Below, one piece after another: positions 23,962 through 32,786 of a DNA stretch of 33,298 nt. The notes under the pieces were generated by a model. The model ran no database searches, was not told the DNA's origin, and saw nothing but the letters and a program-made list of their open reading frames with translations. Every line of letters begins with the position of its first letter. The stretch's first letter is position 1. The DNA is from Chitinophagaceae bacterium (lineage in GTDB: Bacteria; Bacteroidota; Bacteroidia; Chitinophagales; Chitinophagaceae). The DNA is taken from positions 1-33,298 of the forward strand of contig JAQBNK010000097.1 of NCBI GenBank assembly GCA_028288595.1, in the 5' to 3' direction. Position numbers and translations under genes: made by a program.

Positions 23962-26900
23962 ATGAAAAAATGCCTGCTGGTTCTTGTGACATTATTTTGT
24001 GCCGCAAGTTCTTTTGCGCAAACAAATGCGCTCTGGTTGCGTTATCCTGCTATTTCTCCTGATGGAAAAACGATCGTCTTCGGTTACAAAGGAGATATTT
24101 ATCGGGTAGATGCAAATGGCGGAACCGCCGTGCCCCTAACCATTCACGAAGCACAGGATATGATGCCAGTGTGGAGTCACGATGGAAAATCAATCGCTTT
24201 CGCCAGTGACCGTTATGGCAATTTTGATGTGTTTGTAATGCCTGCCTCAGGTGGTATTCCGGCAAGAGTGAGTTTTAACAGCGCTAACGATTATCCTTAT
24301 GATTTTTCTCCCGATAACAAACAGGTAGTTTTCGGCAGCGGCAGAAATGCTCCCGCAAATAGTGTTAGATTTCCGAATCGCGGTTTATTCCTGAATCTTT
24401 ATTCTGTACCTGTTACCGGTGGGCGTGCTGTTCTTGTTAGCGCCGCAGGTATGGAAAATGCACACTTCAGTAAAAATGGTTCTCAAATAATTTTCCAGGA
24501 CAGAAAAGGATATGAAGATGCCTGGCGCAAACATCACACCTCTGCGGTAACACGCGACATATGGGTATACGATGTAAAAAATAAAACCTACAAACAGGTT
24601 TCTTCTTACGAAGGTGAAGACCGCGAACCATTATTTGCAGATGACAGCCACGCATATTTCCTGAGCGAAAAAGGCGGTATCTCTCAAAATTTATTTAAGA
24701 CTTCACTAACGAATTCTTCAGACACAAAACAACTTACAAGTTTTAAAGAACATCCCGTTCGGCATTTATCTAAAGCAGATGATAATACATTATGCTTTAC
24801 TTATAATGGTGAGATCTATACCATGAAAGAAGGTGGTTCACCAAAAAAAGTAAATGTCCAGGTATTTAATGATGGTCGTGCAGGTGTCGAAAAGATATTA
24901 CCCGTAAATGGTGGCGTTACAGAATTTTCTTTAAGCCCGAATGGAAAAGAAATTGCTTTTGTAACACGAGGCGAAATATTTGTAAGCAGCGTGGAAGGTT
25001 CACAAACAAAACGCATTACTAATACACCGCAGCAGGAACGTATGATCCAATGGAGTCCTGACGGACGTTCCATTATTTATTCTGCTGAAAGAAATGATAG
25101 CTGGGATATTTATACATCTACTATCTCAAGAAAAGATGAACCCTACTTTTTTGCTTCAACAGTTTTAAAAGAAGAACCACTGATCGCTACTGCTGCTGAA
25201 GAATATCTCCCTAAATATTCTCCTGATGGAAAAGAAGTGGCTTACTGGGAAAACAGGAATATTTTAAAAGTATATAATGTTGCTTCAAAGCAATCAAGAA
25301 CATTGATTCCTTCGGGCCATAATTATAGTTATGCGGACGGTGATATCGATTTTGAGTGGAGTCCCGATGGGAAATATTTATTAGCTAATGACGAATATTT
25401 TGGGTTTGGTGGCAGTCATGCAGGATTGATAAAAGCTGATGGCACAGGAGGAATTATTCACCCGATCAACAGTGGCTTTGGTGAAGGTGGTTTAAAATGG
25501 GCGTTGAATGGTAAAGCAATTACGTGGACGAATAACCGCGAAGGAAGAAGATCACTTGCTTTCCAGGGCAACCGTGAAGTTGATATTTATGCTTTGTTCT
25601 TCGACCAGGATACTTATGATCGTTATAAATTAAGTAAAGATGAATATGCGTTGCTGAAAGAGAAAGAAGATAAAATGAAGACCGATAAACCTGCAATGGA
25701 TTCAGCAGCAAAAAAAGCAGGTGAAAAAAGAGATTCAGCGATAAAAAAGTGGATGCCTGATCTCAGTAATCTGGATGATCGGAAAATGCGCCTGTCTATC
25801 AACAGTGCATCTATCAGCGATTATGCAGTAACCCCTGATGGCAGTAAGGTTTATTATCTCGCTGCTTTTGAAAAAGGGTTTGATCTGTGGGTAACTGAGC
25901 CCCGCACAAGAGAAACTAAAATTCTGGCAAAACTCGGCGGTGGTGGAAGCGGTATTGAAATGAGCAAAGACGGTAAAAGTGTTTTTGTAACCAATCGCGG
26001 CTCCCTGGTGAAAATAGATGAAACAGGAAAACTAACTCCTATCTCTATCAACGGGGAAATGATCTTAAACAGTGCTGCAGAAAGACAATACATATTCGAT
26101 CACGCATGGCGGCAGGTAAAAGAAAAATTTTATGACCCTACTATTCGTAACATTGACTGGAAAATGTATAAAGAAAATTATGCGAAGTTCTTACCGCATG
26201 TTTCTAACAACTATGATTTCCAGGAGCTGTTAAGTGAGATGCTCGGTGAATTGAACGGCTCACACACGGGCGGACGATACTCTCCTCAAAACCCGATGGC
26301 GGATAACACTGCTACGCTGGGTGTTTTGTATGATGAAACATTTACCGGCAATGGTTTGAAAATCGGCGAAGTGATTGCAGGCGGTCCTCTAGACAGAGCC
26401 AGCAGTAAGGTACATACAGGCAATATCATTGAAAAAATAAATGGTGAAACGATCGCAGATAATGGTGACTGGAATAGTTTGCTCAATCGTAAAACAGGTG
26501 AGAATACATTGATCAGTGTATATGATCCTTCAACCGGAACTCGCTGGGAAGAAATCGTAAAACCAATTACCGGAGGGGAAGAGAATGCACTGCTGTATAA
26601 ACGCTGGGTAAAAAAGATGAGTGAAATGACCGATAAATTAAGCGGCGGTAAAGTTGGGTATGTTCATGTGCAGGGAATGAATGATGGGAGCTATCGCACC
26701 GTGGTGGATGAAGTGATGGGTAAAAATCGTGATAAGCAGGCTCTAATAGTTGATACACGTTTCAATGGCGGCGGATGGTTGCATAACGATCTCAACACTT
26801 TCTTAAGCGGTAAATCATATTTACAATTCGCACCGCAAGGACACTTAGTAAATGCGAACGAACCTATGGACCGCTGGACCAAACCAAGTGTTGTATTAAT

Positions 26901-27225
26901 GAGTGAAAGCAATTATAGTGACGCCTTTATTTTTCCATACGTGTACAAACAAAATGGAATTGGTAAACTGGTCGGTATGCCTGTAGCAGGAACAGGTACA
27001 GCAGTGTGGTGGGAAACGCAAATTGATCCAACCATTGTTTTTGGTATTCCTATGATCGCAACGATTGGTAAAGAAGGAAGGCCAACAGAGAATCTGCAGG
27101 TGGAACCTGATATCAGGGTGCCATTACCTTACGAAGATTTTCTTTCAGGCAGAGATCCTCAGCTGGAAGCTGCAGTAAAGGAAATGCTGAAAGAAATAAA
27201 TAAAACCCAGACCGCACAGAAATAA
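23962..27225 (+). CDS. Tricorn-like S41 protease, secreted (copy 2)
   Basis: A 1087-residue exported protein (signal peptide MKKCLLVLVTLFCAASSFAQ). The N-terminal half holds WD/TolB-like propeller repeats (ISPDGKTIVFGYKGD, WSHDGKSIAFASD, WSPDGRSIIYSAE, WSPDGKYLLAND). A charged Lys/Asp/Glu-rich linker spans about 560-600. The C-terminal part has tricorn C1 with H768 (LNGSHTGG), a PDZ domain (about 790-860) and the S41 core VVLMSESNYSDAFIFPYVY with S986 as probable nucleophile. The pocket differs from copy 1 (YSDAF against GSGGDAF), so substrates probably differ. Its start is 44 bp from the divergent M23 gene. A terminator follows at 27244. Confidence 0.93.
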   Translation: MKKCLLVLVTLFCAASSFAQTNALWLRYPAISPDGKTIVFGYKGDIYRVDANGGTAVPLTIHEAQDMMPVWSHDGKSIAFASDRYGNFDVFVMPASGGIPARVSFNSANDYPYDFSPDNKQVVFGSGRNAPANSVRFPNRGLFLNLYSVPVTGGRAVLVSAAGMENAHFSKNGSQIIFQDRKGYEDAWRKHHTSAVTRDIWVYDVKNKTYKQVSSYEGEDREPLFADDSHAYFLSEKGGISQNLFKTSLTNSSDTKQLTSFKEHPVRHLSKADDNTLCFTYNGEIYTMKEGGSPKKVNVQVFNDGRAGVEKILPVNGGVTEFSLSPNGKEIAFVTRGEIFVSSVEGSQTKRITNTPQQERMIQWSPDGRSIIYSAERNDSWDIYTSTISRKDEPYFFASTVLKEEPLIATAAEEYLPKYSPDGKEVAYWENRNILKVYNVASKQSRTLIPSGHNYSYADGDIDFEWSPDGKYLLANDEYFGFGGSHAGLIKADGTGGIIHPINSGFGEGGLKWALNGKAITWTNNREGRRSLAFQGNREVDIYALFFDQDTYDRYKLSKDEYALLKEKEDKMKTDKPAMDSAAKKAGEKRDSAIKKWMPDLSNLDDRKMRLSINSASISDYAVTPDGSKVYYLAAFEKGFDLWVTEPRTRETKILAKLGGGGSGIEMSKDGKSVFVTNRGSLVKIDETGKLTPISINGEMILNSAAERQYIFDHAWRQVKEKFYDPTIRNIDWKMYKENYAKFLPHVSNNYDFQELLSEMLGELNGSHTGGRYSPQNPMADNTATLGVLYDETFTGNGLKIGEVIAGGPLDRASSKVHTGNIIEKINGETIADNGDWNSLLNRKTGENTLISVYDPSTGTRWEEIVKPITGGEENALLYKRWVKKMSEMTDKLSGGKVGYVHVQGMNDGSYRTVVDEVMGKNRDKQALIVDTRFNGGGWLHNDLNTFLSGKSYLQFAPQGHLVNANEPMDRWTKPSVVLMSESNYSDAFIFPYVYKQNGIGKLVGMPVAGTGTAVWWETQIDPTIVFGIPMIATIGKEGRPTENLQVEPDIRVPLPYEDFLSGRDPQLEAAVKEMLKEINKTQTAQK

Positions 27226-27243
27226 AATAATTTCCTGTTTTAT

Positions 27244-27274
27244 AAAGTCCTGCATTTATTGCGGGACTTTTTTT
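27244..27274 (+). terminator. Intrinsic terminator after protease copy 2
   Basis: AAAGTCCTGC pairs with GCGGGACTTT (one G-T pair), 7-nt loop, then a T run (TTTTTTT). Confidence 0.9.
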
Positions 27275-27380
27275 GTCCAGGCGCTATAACTTTAATTAGC
27301 TTCATAGCCCTCGCACACTTGTACTTCAGTTCTTTATTGAGCTTTCGCACCAATTTTATAAACCTTTAACTGGAATTTGT

Positions 27381-27420
27381 AACTTCAAACAAGAAACTTC
27401 AAACAAGAAACTTCAAACTT
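27381..27420. repeat. 14-bp tandem repeat, about 2.9 copies
   Basis: The unit AACTTCAAACAAGA occurs twice exactly and a third time in part, ending 16 bp before the EamA gene start. It is a simple tandem repeat of the kind common between Bacteroidota genes. Confidence 0.85.
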
Positions 27421-27436
27421 AAACTCAGACTTCCTC

Positions 27437-27850
27437 ATGTGGTGGATATACGCTTTACTTTCTGCTTTGTTTGCCGCGCTTGTTGCCATATTCGCAAAAT
27501 TGGGAATGAAGGGCGTTGACTCGGATCTTGCTACAGCTATAAGAACTGTTGTTATAATTATTCTTGCATGGGCCATTGCTTACTCGAGAGGGGTAACACA
27601 TAATATATATGCGCTCACAAAACAGAACTGGATATTTCTTGTTTTGTCAGGACTTGCAACTGGACTCTCATGGATATTTTATTTCCGGGCATTGAAGCTG
27701 GGAAAAGTTGCACAGGTTGCGCCTGTTGATAAGTTAAGTGTAGCGCTTGCAATTGTTTTGTCTGTCGTTTTTTTAGGAGAAGCACTTACCTGGAAAACTG
27801 CAATCGGAGCCGGGATGATTATTGCAGGAACGATAGTGCTGATATTGTGA
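27437..27850 (+). CDS. Single-domain EamA transporter
   Basis: A 137-residue membrane protein with about five hydrophobic segments and one EamA (DMT) domain: LSALFAALVAIFAKLGMKGV, SGLATGLSWIFYFRALKLGK, and VDKLSVALAIVLSVVFLGEA near the end. Most EamA transporters have two such domains in about 300 residues, so this short form probably dimerises. The motif FRALKLGKVAQVAPVDKLS is typical of the family. The substrate is unknown. A palindrome begins exactly at the stop codon. Confidence 0.88.
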   Translation: MWWIYALLSALFAALVAIFAKLGMKGVDSDLATAIRTVVIIILAWAIAYSRGVTHNIYALTKQNWIFLVLSGLATGLSWIFYFRALKLGKVAQVAPVDKLSVALAIVLSVVFLGEALTWKTAIGAGMIIAGTIVLIL

Positions 27851-27883
27851 GATATTCCATATCTCCCCAGATATGAAATATCT
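27850..27883. repeat. REP-like palindrome, left copy
   Basis: AGATATTCCATATCT pairs with AGATATGAAATATCT (14 of 15) around a CCCC loop. The first base is the last base of the EamA stop codon. A near-identical palindrome lies at 28341 on the other side of the transposase remnant. Confidence 0.8.
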
Positions 27884-27945
27884 TTAAATGACTTTAGAAT
27901 TTAATGCCCTCAATGAAGTGTTTATAAAAACAAACACTTTATGTC

Positions 27946-28392
27946 ATGGTGAGGATAAAAAAGTGCAATAAGCAAACTATCGCTCTGAAAGAAGGTAATC
28001 AAGTTTTAACCGATGCATCGGAGATCGTAAGTGAATCATTCAGGCGATTCTTTTTATCATACGCTAAATCAATTAAAGTTCAGGAAAATCGAACAGGAAG
28101 TCTTTTTGAGAAAAACTTTAGGCGTAAGCAAATAAACACTGATGAATATTTTACGACGGTTATAAATTATATCCATCAGAACCCTGTTAAACATAATTTA
28201 ATAAGAGATTTCCGGGATTATCCTTATAGTTCTTTTGCAAGAATAATGAATGAAAGCAAGGGCAAGCTGATGAAGGATGAGGTTATAAAATGGTTTGGAG
28301 GAAAGCAGCGATATCTTGATTTTCATTTACAAACTCCTATAGATATTCCATATCTACCAGATATGGAATATCCGGCTACACCACCACATTAA
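27946..28392 (+). pseudogene. RAYT-type (Y1) transposase remnant
   Basis: A 148-codon frame with the C-terminal half of a REP-associated tyrosine transposase: SFRRFFLSYAKSIKVQENR, TGSLFEKNFRRKQI, VINYIHQNPVKHNL, YPYSSFARIM, and KDEVIKWFGGKQRYLDFHLQ. The N-terminal part with the HxH metal site is absent. The space back to the EamA stop, about 95 bp, is too small for it and holds another palindrome (27916-27939). The last codons (TPIDIPYLPDMEYP) run through the right REP-like palindrome, and the end overlaps the leuS 3' end. The gene is probably inactive. The domain assignment is firm, the exact boundaries are not. Confidence 0.82.
28341..28372. repeat. REP-like palindrome, right copy
   Basis: AGATATTCCATATCT with the matching arm AGATATGGAATATC, 3-nt loop. 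The left arm is identical in all 15 bases to the left copy at 27850. It lies inside the frame of the transposase remnant, a few bases before the leuS stop on the other strand. Confidence 0.8.
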
Positions 28393-31129
28393 TCATTCGC
28401 CCCTTTACAAAAATAAATTTCTTAACCGTCTTTCCTTCCAGCCACTTATTTACCGTTTCATTGGCTAACACTATTTCCTGCACCTGTTGTTCTGTTGCAT
28501 CCAAAGCAATTTGCAGTGTGGTTCTCGTTTTGCCATTAATGCTTACAGGATATTCTTTGCTGCTCTCTACAACATATTGCTGTTCAAACTTAGGATAGGC
28601 AGCATCCAATATAGAAGATTCATTTCCTAAAACATGCCATAGTTCTTCACTTATGTGAGGGGCATACGGAGTTAATAAGATCAATAAAGATCCCAGTATT
28701 TCTTTTTTATGACAGTTCAGATCTGTAAGGTCATTTACACAAACCATGAAAGCGCTTACGGCAGTATTAAAGCTAAACCGCTCTGTATCGTCCGCGATCT
28801 TTTTAATTGTTCTATGTAAAATTTTTAATTCATCTGCAGTTGCTTTTTCTTCATTCCAGGCTTTTCCTTTTTGTTCATCAAAAAATAAACGCCAGAGTTT
28901 TTTAAGAAAACGATGAACGCCTTCAATTCCTTTTGTATCCCAGGGTTTACTTTGATCTACCGGACCCAAAAACATTTCATACATGCGAAATGTATCTGCT
29001 CCGTAACGCGAAACCAGTTCATCGGGGTTAACCGTGTTGAATTTACTCTTGCTCATTTTCTCCACTTCCACTCCGCAGATGTATTTTCCATTCTCTAAAA
29101 TAAATTTTGCATCAGCATATTCATTGTTGCGCCATTTCTTAAAAGCTTGAATATTTAATTCCACGCCATCAACAATATTGACATCAACATGTAAACTGTC
29201 TGTTTCATATTCAGAGATTAATCCTGCTGAAACATATTTATTCGTTCCTTTTATACGGTACACAAACCTGGAGCTTCCCTGTATCATTCCCTGGTTCAGC
29301 AACTTTTTAAACGGTTCATCATGACCAATTAAATCAAGATCGAATAAACACTTCGTCCACATGCGGCTATATAATAAGTGTCCAACTGCATGCTCTGTCC
29401 CGCCGATGTACAGATCAACCTGGTTCCAATAATCTGAAGCTTTGCGATCGCAAAACTCATTATCATTATGCGGATCCATGTAACGCAAAAAATACCAGGA
29501 AGAACCTGCATATCCAGGCATCGTATTAGTTTCTAAATGTTTGGCTGTCCACTCCGGGATGTTGGCTAATGGTCCTTCGCCTTCGGGTCCGGGCTTATAG
29601 CTTTCAACATGTGGAAGTTCAAGCGGCAATTCTTTTTCATTTAAAGGATATGCGATCCCGTTTTCCCATTTTACAGGAAACGGTTCGCCCCAATAACGCT
29701 GGCGGCTGAAAGAGGCATCACGCATTTTATAATTCACTTTGCGTTTGCCGATTTTCATTTCTTCCAGCTTGTTGATTACAATCTCAATTGCATCACGCAT
29801 TAAAGTGCCGTTCAGGAAATCGCTGTTTTCTAGTTTTGCATCTTTTGTTGCATTTGCTTCGTCGCCATTATAATAACTGCCAATAATATTGGTGATAGGA
29901 ATATTATAATATTTCGCAAATTTATGATCCCGTTCGTCGCCGCATGGTACGCCCATGATGGCGCCTGTACCATAGCCGGCTAAAACATATTCTGATATCC
30001 ATACAGGAATTTCCCTGCCGTTAAAAGGATTGACCGCAAAAGCGCCGGTAAAAACACCGCTGATCTTTTTCTCTGCCATCCGCTCTCTTTCACTCCTGCT
30101 TTTTACATAAGCGATATAATCTTCTACAGGTTTCTTTTGTTCAGGCGTTGTAATTTTTTCGATAAGATCATGCTCGGGGGCAACAACCATAAAGTCAACT
30201 CCGAAAATCGTATCAGGTCTTGTTGTATAAACCGTTATTTTGAATTTTGAATTTTGAATTTTGAATTCCATCTCCGCTCCATAACTTTTCCCAATCCAGT
30301 TACCCTGCATTTCTTTCATGGCATCGCTGAATTCAACAGTGTCTAATCCTTGCAATAAACGATCAGCATATTCTGTGATTCGTAGATACCATTGGCGCAA
30401 TTTCTTTTTCTCTACCGGGTAACCACCTCTTTCGCTTACACCATTTATTACTTCATCATTTGCCAGAACAGTTCCTAACGCTTCGCACCAGTTCACTTCA
30501 CCATAACCGCAATAAGCAATGCGGTAATTCATTAAAATATCCTGTTGTTGTTTTTCGCTGAATGATTTCCATTCTGCAGCAGAAAAATTCATGGAGATAT
30601 CACCCGGGCATTCGTGATTAATATTTCCCTCCTGTTCAAAAACAGCGACAAGGGATTCAATGCTTTCTGCTTTTTGTGTCTTGCGGTTATAAAAGCTTTT
30701 GAAGAGTTTCAGAAATATCCATTGTGTCCATTTATAATACGAAGGGGCAGACGTTCTTACTTCGCGGCTCCAGTCGAAACTAAAGCCGATATTATCTAAC
30801 TGCTTTCTAAATGTATTAATATTTTTTTCCGTACTTACAGCTGGATGAACGCCATGCTCGATTGCGTACTGTTCTGCGGGCAAACCGAAAGCATCATAAC
30901 CCATTGGATGCAATACATTAAACCCTTTCAGCCTTTTAAACCGGGCGAAAATATCTGAAGCAATGTAACCTAAAGGATGCCCCACATGCAAACCGGCGCC
31001 GCTGGGATAGGGGAACATATCAAGGACATAATATTTTGGCTTGTCAGAATTGTTGCTGACCTTATATGCATTTGTCTCCTGCCAGCGTTGCTGCCATTTC
31101 TTTTCTATATCGCGAAAATTGTATTCCAT
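28376..31129 (-). CDS. leuS: Leucyl-tRNA synthetase
   Basis: A 917-residue class Ia synthetase that charges tRNA-Leu. I start at 31129 (MEYNFRDIEKKWQQRW), the usual LeuRS N terminus; a 16-residue extension upstream is repeat-derived. HIGH-type motif HVGH at 48-51 (PSGAGLHVGHPLGY), KMSKS at about 691-695, and the editing domain with TTRPDTIFGVDF and GTGAIMGVPCGDERD. The editing domain contains a 7-bp tandem repeat that adds the segment KIQNSKFK (about residues 288-298). Its 3' end overlaps the transposase remnant. A -7-like box sits only 3 bp before the ATG, too close to be trusted. Confidence 0.97.
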   Translation of the reverse strand: MEYNFRDIEKKWQQRWQETNAYKVSNNSDKPKYYVLDMFPYPSGAGLHVGHPLGYIASDIFARFKRLKGFNVLHPMGYDAFGLPAEQYAIEHGVHPAVSTEKNINTFRKQLDNIGFSFDWSREVRTSAPSYYKWTQWIFLKLFKSFYNRKTQKAESIESLVAVFEQEGNINHECPGDISMNFSAAEWKSFSEKQQQDILMNYRIAYCGYGEVNWCEALGTVLANDEVINGVSERGGYPVEKKKLRQWYLRITEYADRLLQGLDTVEFSDAMKEMQGNWIGKSYGAEMEFKIQNSKFKITVYTTRPDTIFGVDFMVVAPEHDLIEKITTPEQKKPVEDYIAYVKSRSERERMAEKKISGVFTGAFAVNPFNGREIPVWISEYVLAGYGTGAIMGVPCGDERDHKFAKYYNIPITNIIGSYYNGDEANATKDAKLENSDFLNGTLMRDAIEIVINKLEEMKIGKRKVNYKMRDASFSRQRYWGEPFPVKWENGIAYPLNEKELPLELPHVESYKPGPEGEGPLANIPEWTAKHLETNTMPGYAGSSWYFLRYMDPHNDNEFCDRKASDYWNQVDLYIGGTEHAVGHLLYSRMWTKCLFDLDLIGHDEPFKKLLNQGMIQGSSRFVYRIKGTNKYVSAGLISEYETDSLHVDVNIVDGVELNIQAFKKWRNNEYADAKFILENGKYICGVEVEKMSKSKFNTVNPDELVSRYGADTFRMYEMFLGPVDQSKPWDTKGIEGVHRFLKKLWRLFFDEQKGKAWNEEKATADELKILHRTIKKIADDTERFSFNTAVSAFMVCVNDLTDLNCHKKEILGSLLILLTPYAPHISEELWHVLGNESSILDAAYPKFEQQYVVESSKEYPVSINGKTRTTLQIALDATEQQVQEIVLANETVNKWLEGKTVKKFIFVKGRMINVVV
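30238..30267. repeat. 7-bp tandem repeat inside leuS
   Basis: GAATTTT (plus strand) is repeated about 4.3 times without error. On the coding strand the unit is AAAATTC; three units make 21 bp, so the reading frame is kept and reads EFKIQNSKFKI. It lies between GAEME and ITVYTTRPDT of the editing domain. Confidence 0.9.
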
Positions 31130-31146
31130 TATCAAAATTATTATTT

Positions 31147-31220
31147 GCCACAAAGACACAAAGGCACGAAGTCTCACGAAGTTTTCTTTGTGTCTCTTTG
31201 TGTCTTCGTGTCTTTGTGGC
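31147..31220. repeat. CACAAAG-type imperfect palindrome
   Basis: The left arm starts GCCACAAAGACACAAAGG and the right arm ends TCTTCGTGTCTTTGTGGC; about 35 bp on each side pair with several G/A mismatches in a repeating pattern. CACAAAGACACAAAG elements are widespread between genes in many bacteria. Confidence 0.8.
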
Positions 31221-31396
31221 TAAGTTCAGTAAAGAACAGGAACCTCAAGGGTGCGACGCAACAAAAGCTCAGTAAAGTTCTGCTGCTGGTCACATAAAAA
31301 AATCATTGGGCTGAAGTGACTGCCGGGGACAGACCAGCTTCATAAACAATCGTTAAGAGTGAGTGCAAATGTAAGTTTTTAAGCAGTTAAAAACCC

Positions 31397-31404
31397 TAAA
31401 TTTG
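31397..31404 (+). promoter_or_regulatory. Bacteroidota -7 box for ftsX
   Basis: TAAATTTG matches TAnnTTTG exactly, 26 bp before the ATG at 31431. The following GCTGC makes it identical over 12 bases to the box before the GroES-like gene. Confidence 0.6.
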
Positions 31405-31430
31405 CTGCTTACGAACCTTAAATCAATACC

Positions 31431-32306
31431 ATGGCGCAATTTGGAAAAGCCGCTGCCCGCCGCAGCAAACCCAGTTACATCTATAGCATCGTTGGCGTTG
31501 CGCTCGTACTGCTGATACTGGGCATAATGGGATGGTTCTTTCTGAATTTCAGGCAGGTGGGTAATTCTTTTAAAGAGGACATTCGTATCAGCGCTTACAT
31601 CCGCACGTTGAACAAAGATTCTATTGCACAGGTACAGCATTATATTTCTTCGCAACCGTGGGCAAGAGATGTGAAATTTATTAATAAGGAATCTGCAAAA
31701 GACCTGTGGAATAAAGAAAATAACGAGGACTGGTCCAAGATCCTTGATTATAATCCCCTGCCGGAAAGCATTGATTTTTATGCGAAGGCTGAATATGTAA
31801 ATCCCGATAGCCTGAATAAGATTTCGTCTGACCTGATGAACCGTTATGGCAACCAGATCAATGATCTTCAGTATCCGAAATCACTGGTGTCGAGTTTAAA
31901 TGAAAGAGCATCGAAAATTGGGCTGATCTTTCTTGTGATCGCGGTTATTCTTTGTGTGATCGTGATCTTTAGTATTGATAATACGATCAGGCTGGCCATG
32001 TTCAGTAACCGTTTTTTAATTAAGACGATGCAAATGGTGGGGGCTACCCGCGGCTTTATTTCTAAACCGATGGATGGAAGGGCGGTGATCAATGGATTGA
32101 TAAGCGCCGTGATTGCAATCGTTATTTTATTCACGTTAATGCAGTGGGCAGAGAGCCAGTTTCCACAATTGAAAGCGATCCGCAATAATAATCTTACGTT
32201 TATTTTATTTGGCGGGCTGATACTGATTGGCGTAATAATTTCGCTTTTCAGTACACATAGAAGTGTGATCAAGTATTTGAAAATGTCGCTGGATGACCTT
32301 TATTAG
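31431..32306 (+). CDS. ftsX: Cell division protein FtsX
   Basis: A 291-residue ABC-type permease. Transmembrane helix 1 is at about 18-40 (YSIVGVALVLLILGIMGWFF), then a periplasmic domain of about 120 residues, then three helices: ASKIGLIFLVIAVILCVIVI, LISAVIAIVILFTLMQW and LTFILFGGLILIGVIISLFS. The segment MVGATRGFI is the conserved cytoplasmic coupling region that contacts FtsE. FtsEX controls peptidoglycan hydrolases at division. No ftsE is beside it, common in Bacteroidota, where ftsE and ftsX are often apart. The next gene (DUF3098) begins 88 bp later, after a palindromic spacer. Confidence 0.94.
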   Translation: MAQFGKAAARRSKPSYIYSIVGVALVLLILGIMGWFFLNFRQVGNSFKEDIRISAYIRTLNKDSIAQVQHYISSQPWARDVKFINKESAKDLWNKENNEDWSKILDYNPLPESIDFYAKAEYVNPDSLNKISSDLMNRYGNQINDLQYPKSLVSSLNERASKIGLIFLVIAVILCVIVIFSIDNTIRLAMFSNRFLIKTMQMVGATRGFISKPMDGRAVINGLISAVIAIVILFTLMQWAESQFPQLKAIRNNNLTFILFGGLILIGVIISLFSTHRSVIKYLKMSLDDLY

Positions 32307-32360
32307 TTGGCGGATGACGGTTGATAGTTGGCGCCAACCGCCAACAATCAACTGCCAACA
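32306..32360. repeat. Palindromic spacer between ftsX and DUF3098 gene
   Basis: GTTGGCGG pairs with CCGCCAAC (32306-32313 and 32338-32345), GTTGAT pairs with ATCAAC, and GTTGGCGCCAAC is a self-complementary 12-mer inside. It is probably a common intergenic repeat; it is too weak to call a terminator because no T run follows. Confidence 0.55.
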
Positions 32361-32394
32361 AATTTCCTATCTTTCAACCTTCAAAACAACTACA

Positions 32395-32661
32395 ATGGCC
32401 GAGATAAAAAAGACCGAAGTTAAAAAATTGATCAACCCGCTTTTTACCAGGGATAATTATACGTGGATGGCTATAGGAGCTGCTATTATAATCATAGGTA
32501 TGTTCCTGTTAAGCGGCGGTAAAAATGAGAACCCCAACCAGTTCGATTATAAAGTAGTGTACAGCACTACCCGTGTTACGGTTGCACCAATATTAATATT
32601 ACTCGGGCTTGTTGTTGAGATATATGCCATTTTTAAAAGACCGAAAAAAGTAACGGTTTAA
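32395..32661 (+). CDS. DUF3098 membrane protein
   Basis: An 88-residue protein starting MAEIKKTEVKKLINPLFTRD; the ATG at 32395 is preferred over a longer in-frame extension that runs through the palindromic spacer. Two membrane helices (WMAIGAAIIIIGMFLLSG and RVTVAPILILLGLVVEIYAI) are separated by YKVVYSTTRV, and the tail is basic (KRPKKVTV). This is the pattern of DUF3098, a Bacteroidota family typically placed between ftsX and uppP. It has no known function; the context suggests the cell envelope. A terminator follows at 32740. Confidence 0.88.
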   Translation: MAEIKKTEVKKLINPLFTRDNYTWMAIGAAIIIIGMFLLSGGKNENPNQFDYKVVYSTTRVTVAPILILLGLVVEIYAIFKRPKKVTV

Positions 32662-32739
32662 ATATTTCTGATTTAGGGATTTTGAGGGCGAATGAAATCT
32701 CAAAATCAAAAATTCCTAAATCATTTATCTTATTTTGTG

Positions 32740-32770
32740 AAGCGATGGATATTCCGTCGCTTTTCTTTTT
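32740..32770 (+). terminator. Intrinsic terminator before uppP
   Basis: AAGCGATGGA pairs with TCCGTCGCTT (one G-T pair), 3-nt loop, then TTCTTTTTAAAA. It ends about 17 bp before the uppP ATG. An imperfect inverted repeat (TGATTTAGG...CCTAAATCA, 32669-32723) lies just upstream. Confidence 0.75.
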
Positions 32771-32786
32771 AAAATAAAACCAGCCA

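Larger units (their letters stand above)
31130..31430. other. 301-bp divergent region leuS-ftsX
   Basis: No gene is seen. From the leuS side it holds a 74-bp imperfect palindrome (31147-31220) built of CACAAAGAC-type units, then a stretch of about 110 bp with GGAACCTCAAGGGTGCGACG and TCATTGGGCTGAAG that looks like a copy of an unidentified intergenic element, then the ftsX promoter-like box at 31397. Confidence 0.6.

Noticed and set aside
31133-31140. -7 box TAATTTTG before leuS on the minus strand
   Set aside because: It matches the consensus but ends 3 bp before the ATG, so the transcript would be leaderless; it is probably chance in A/T-rich sequence.
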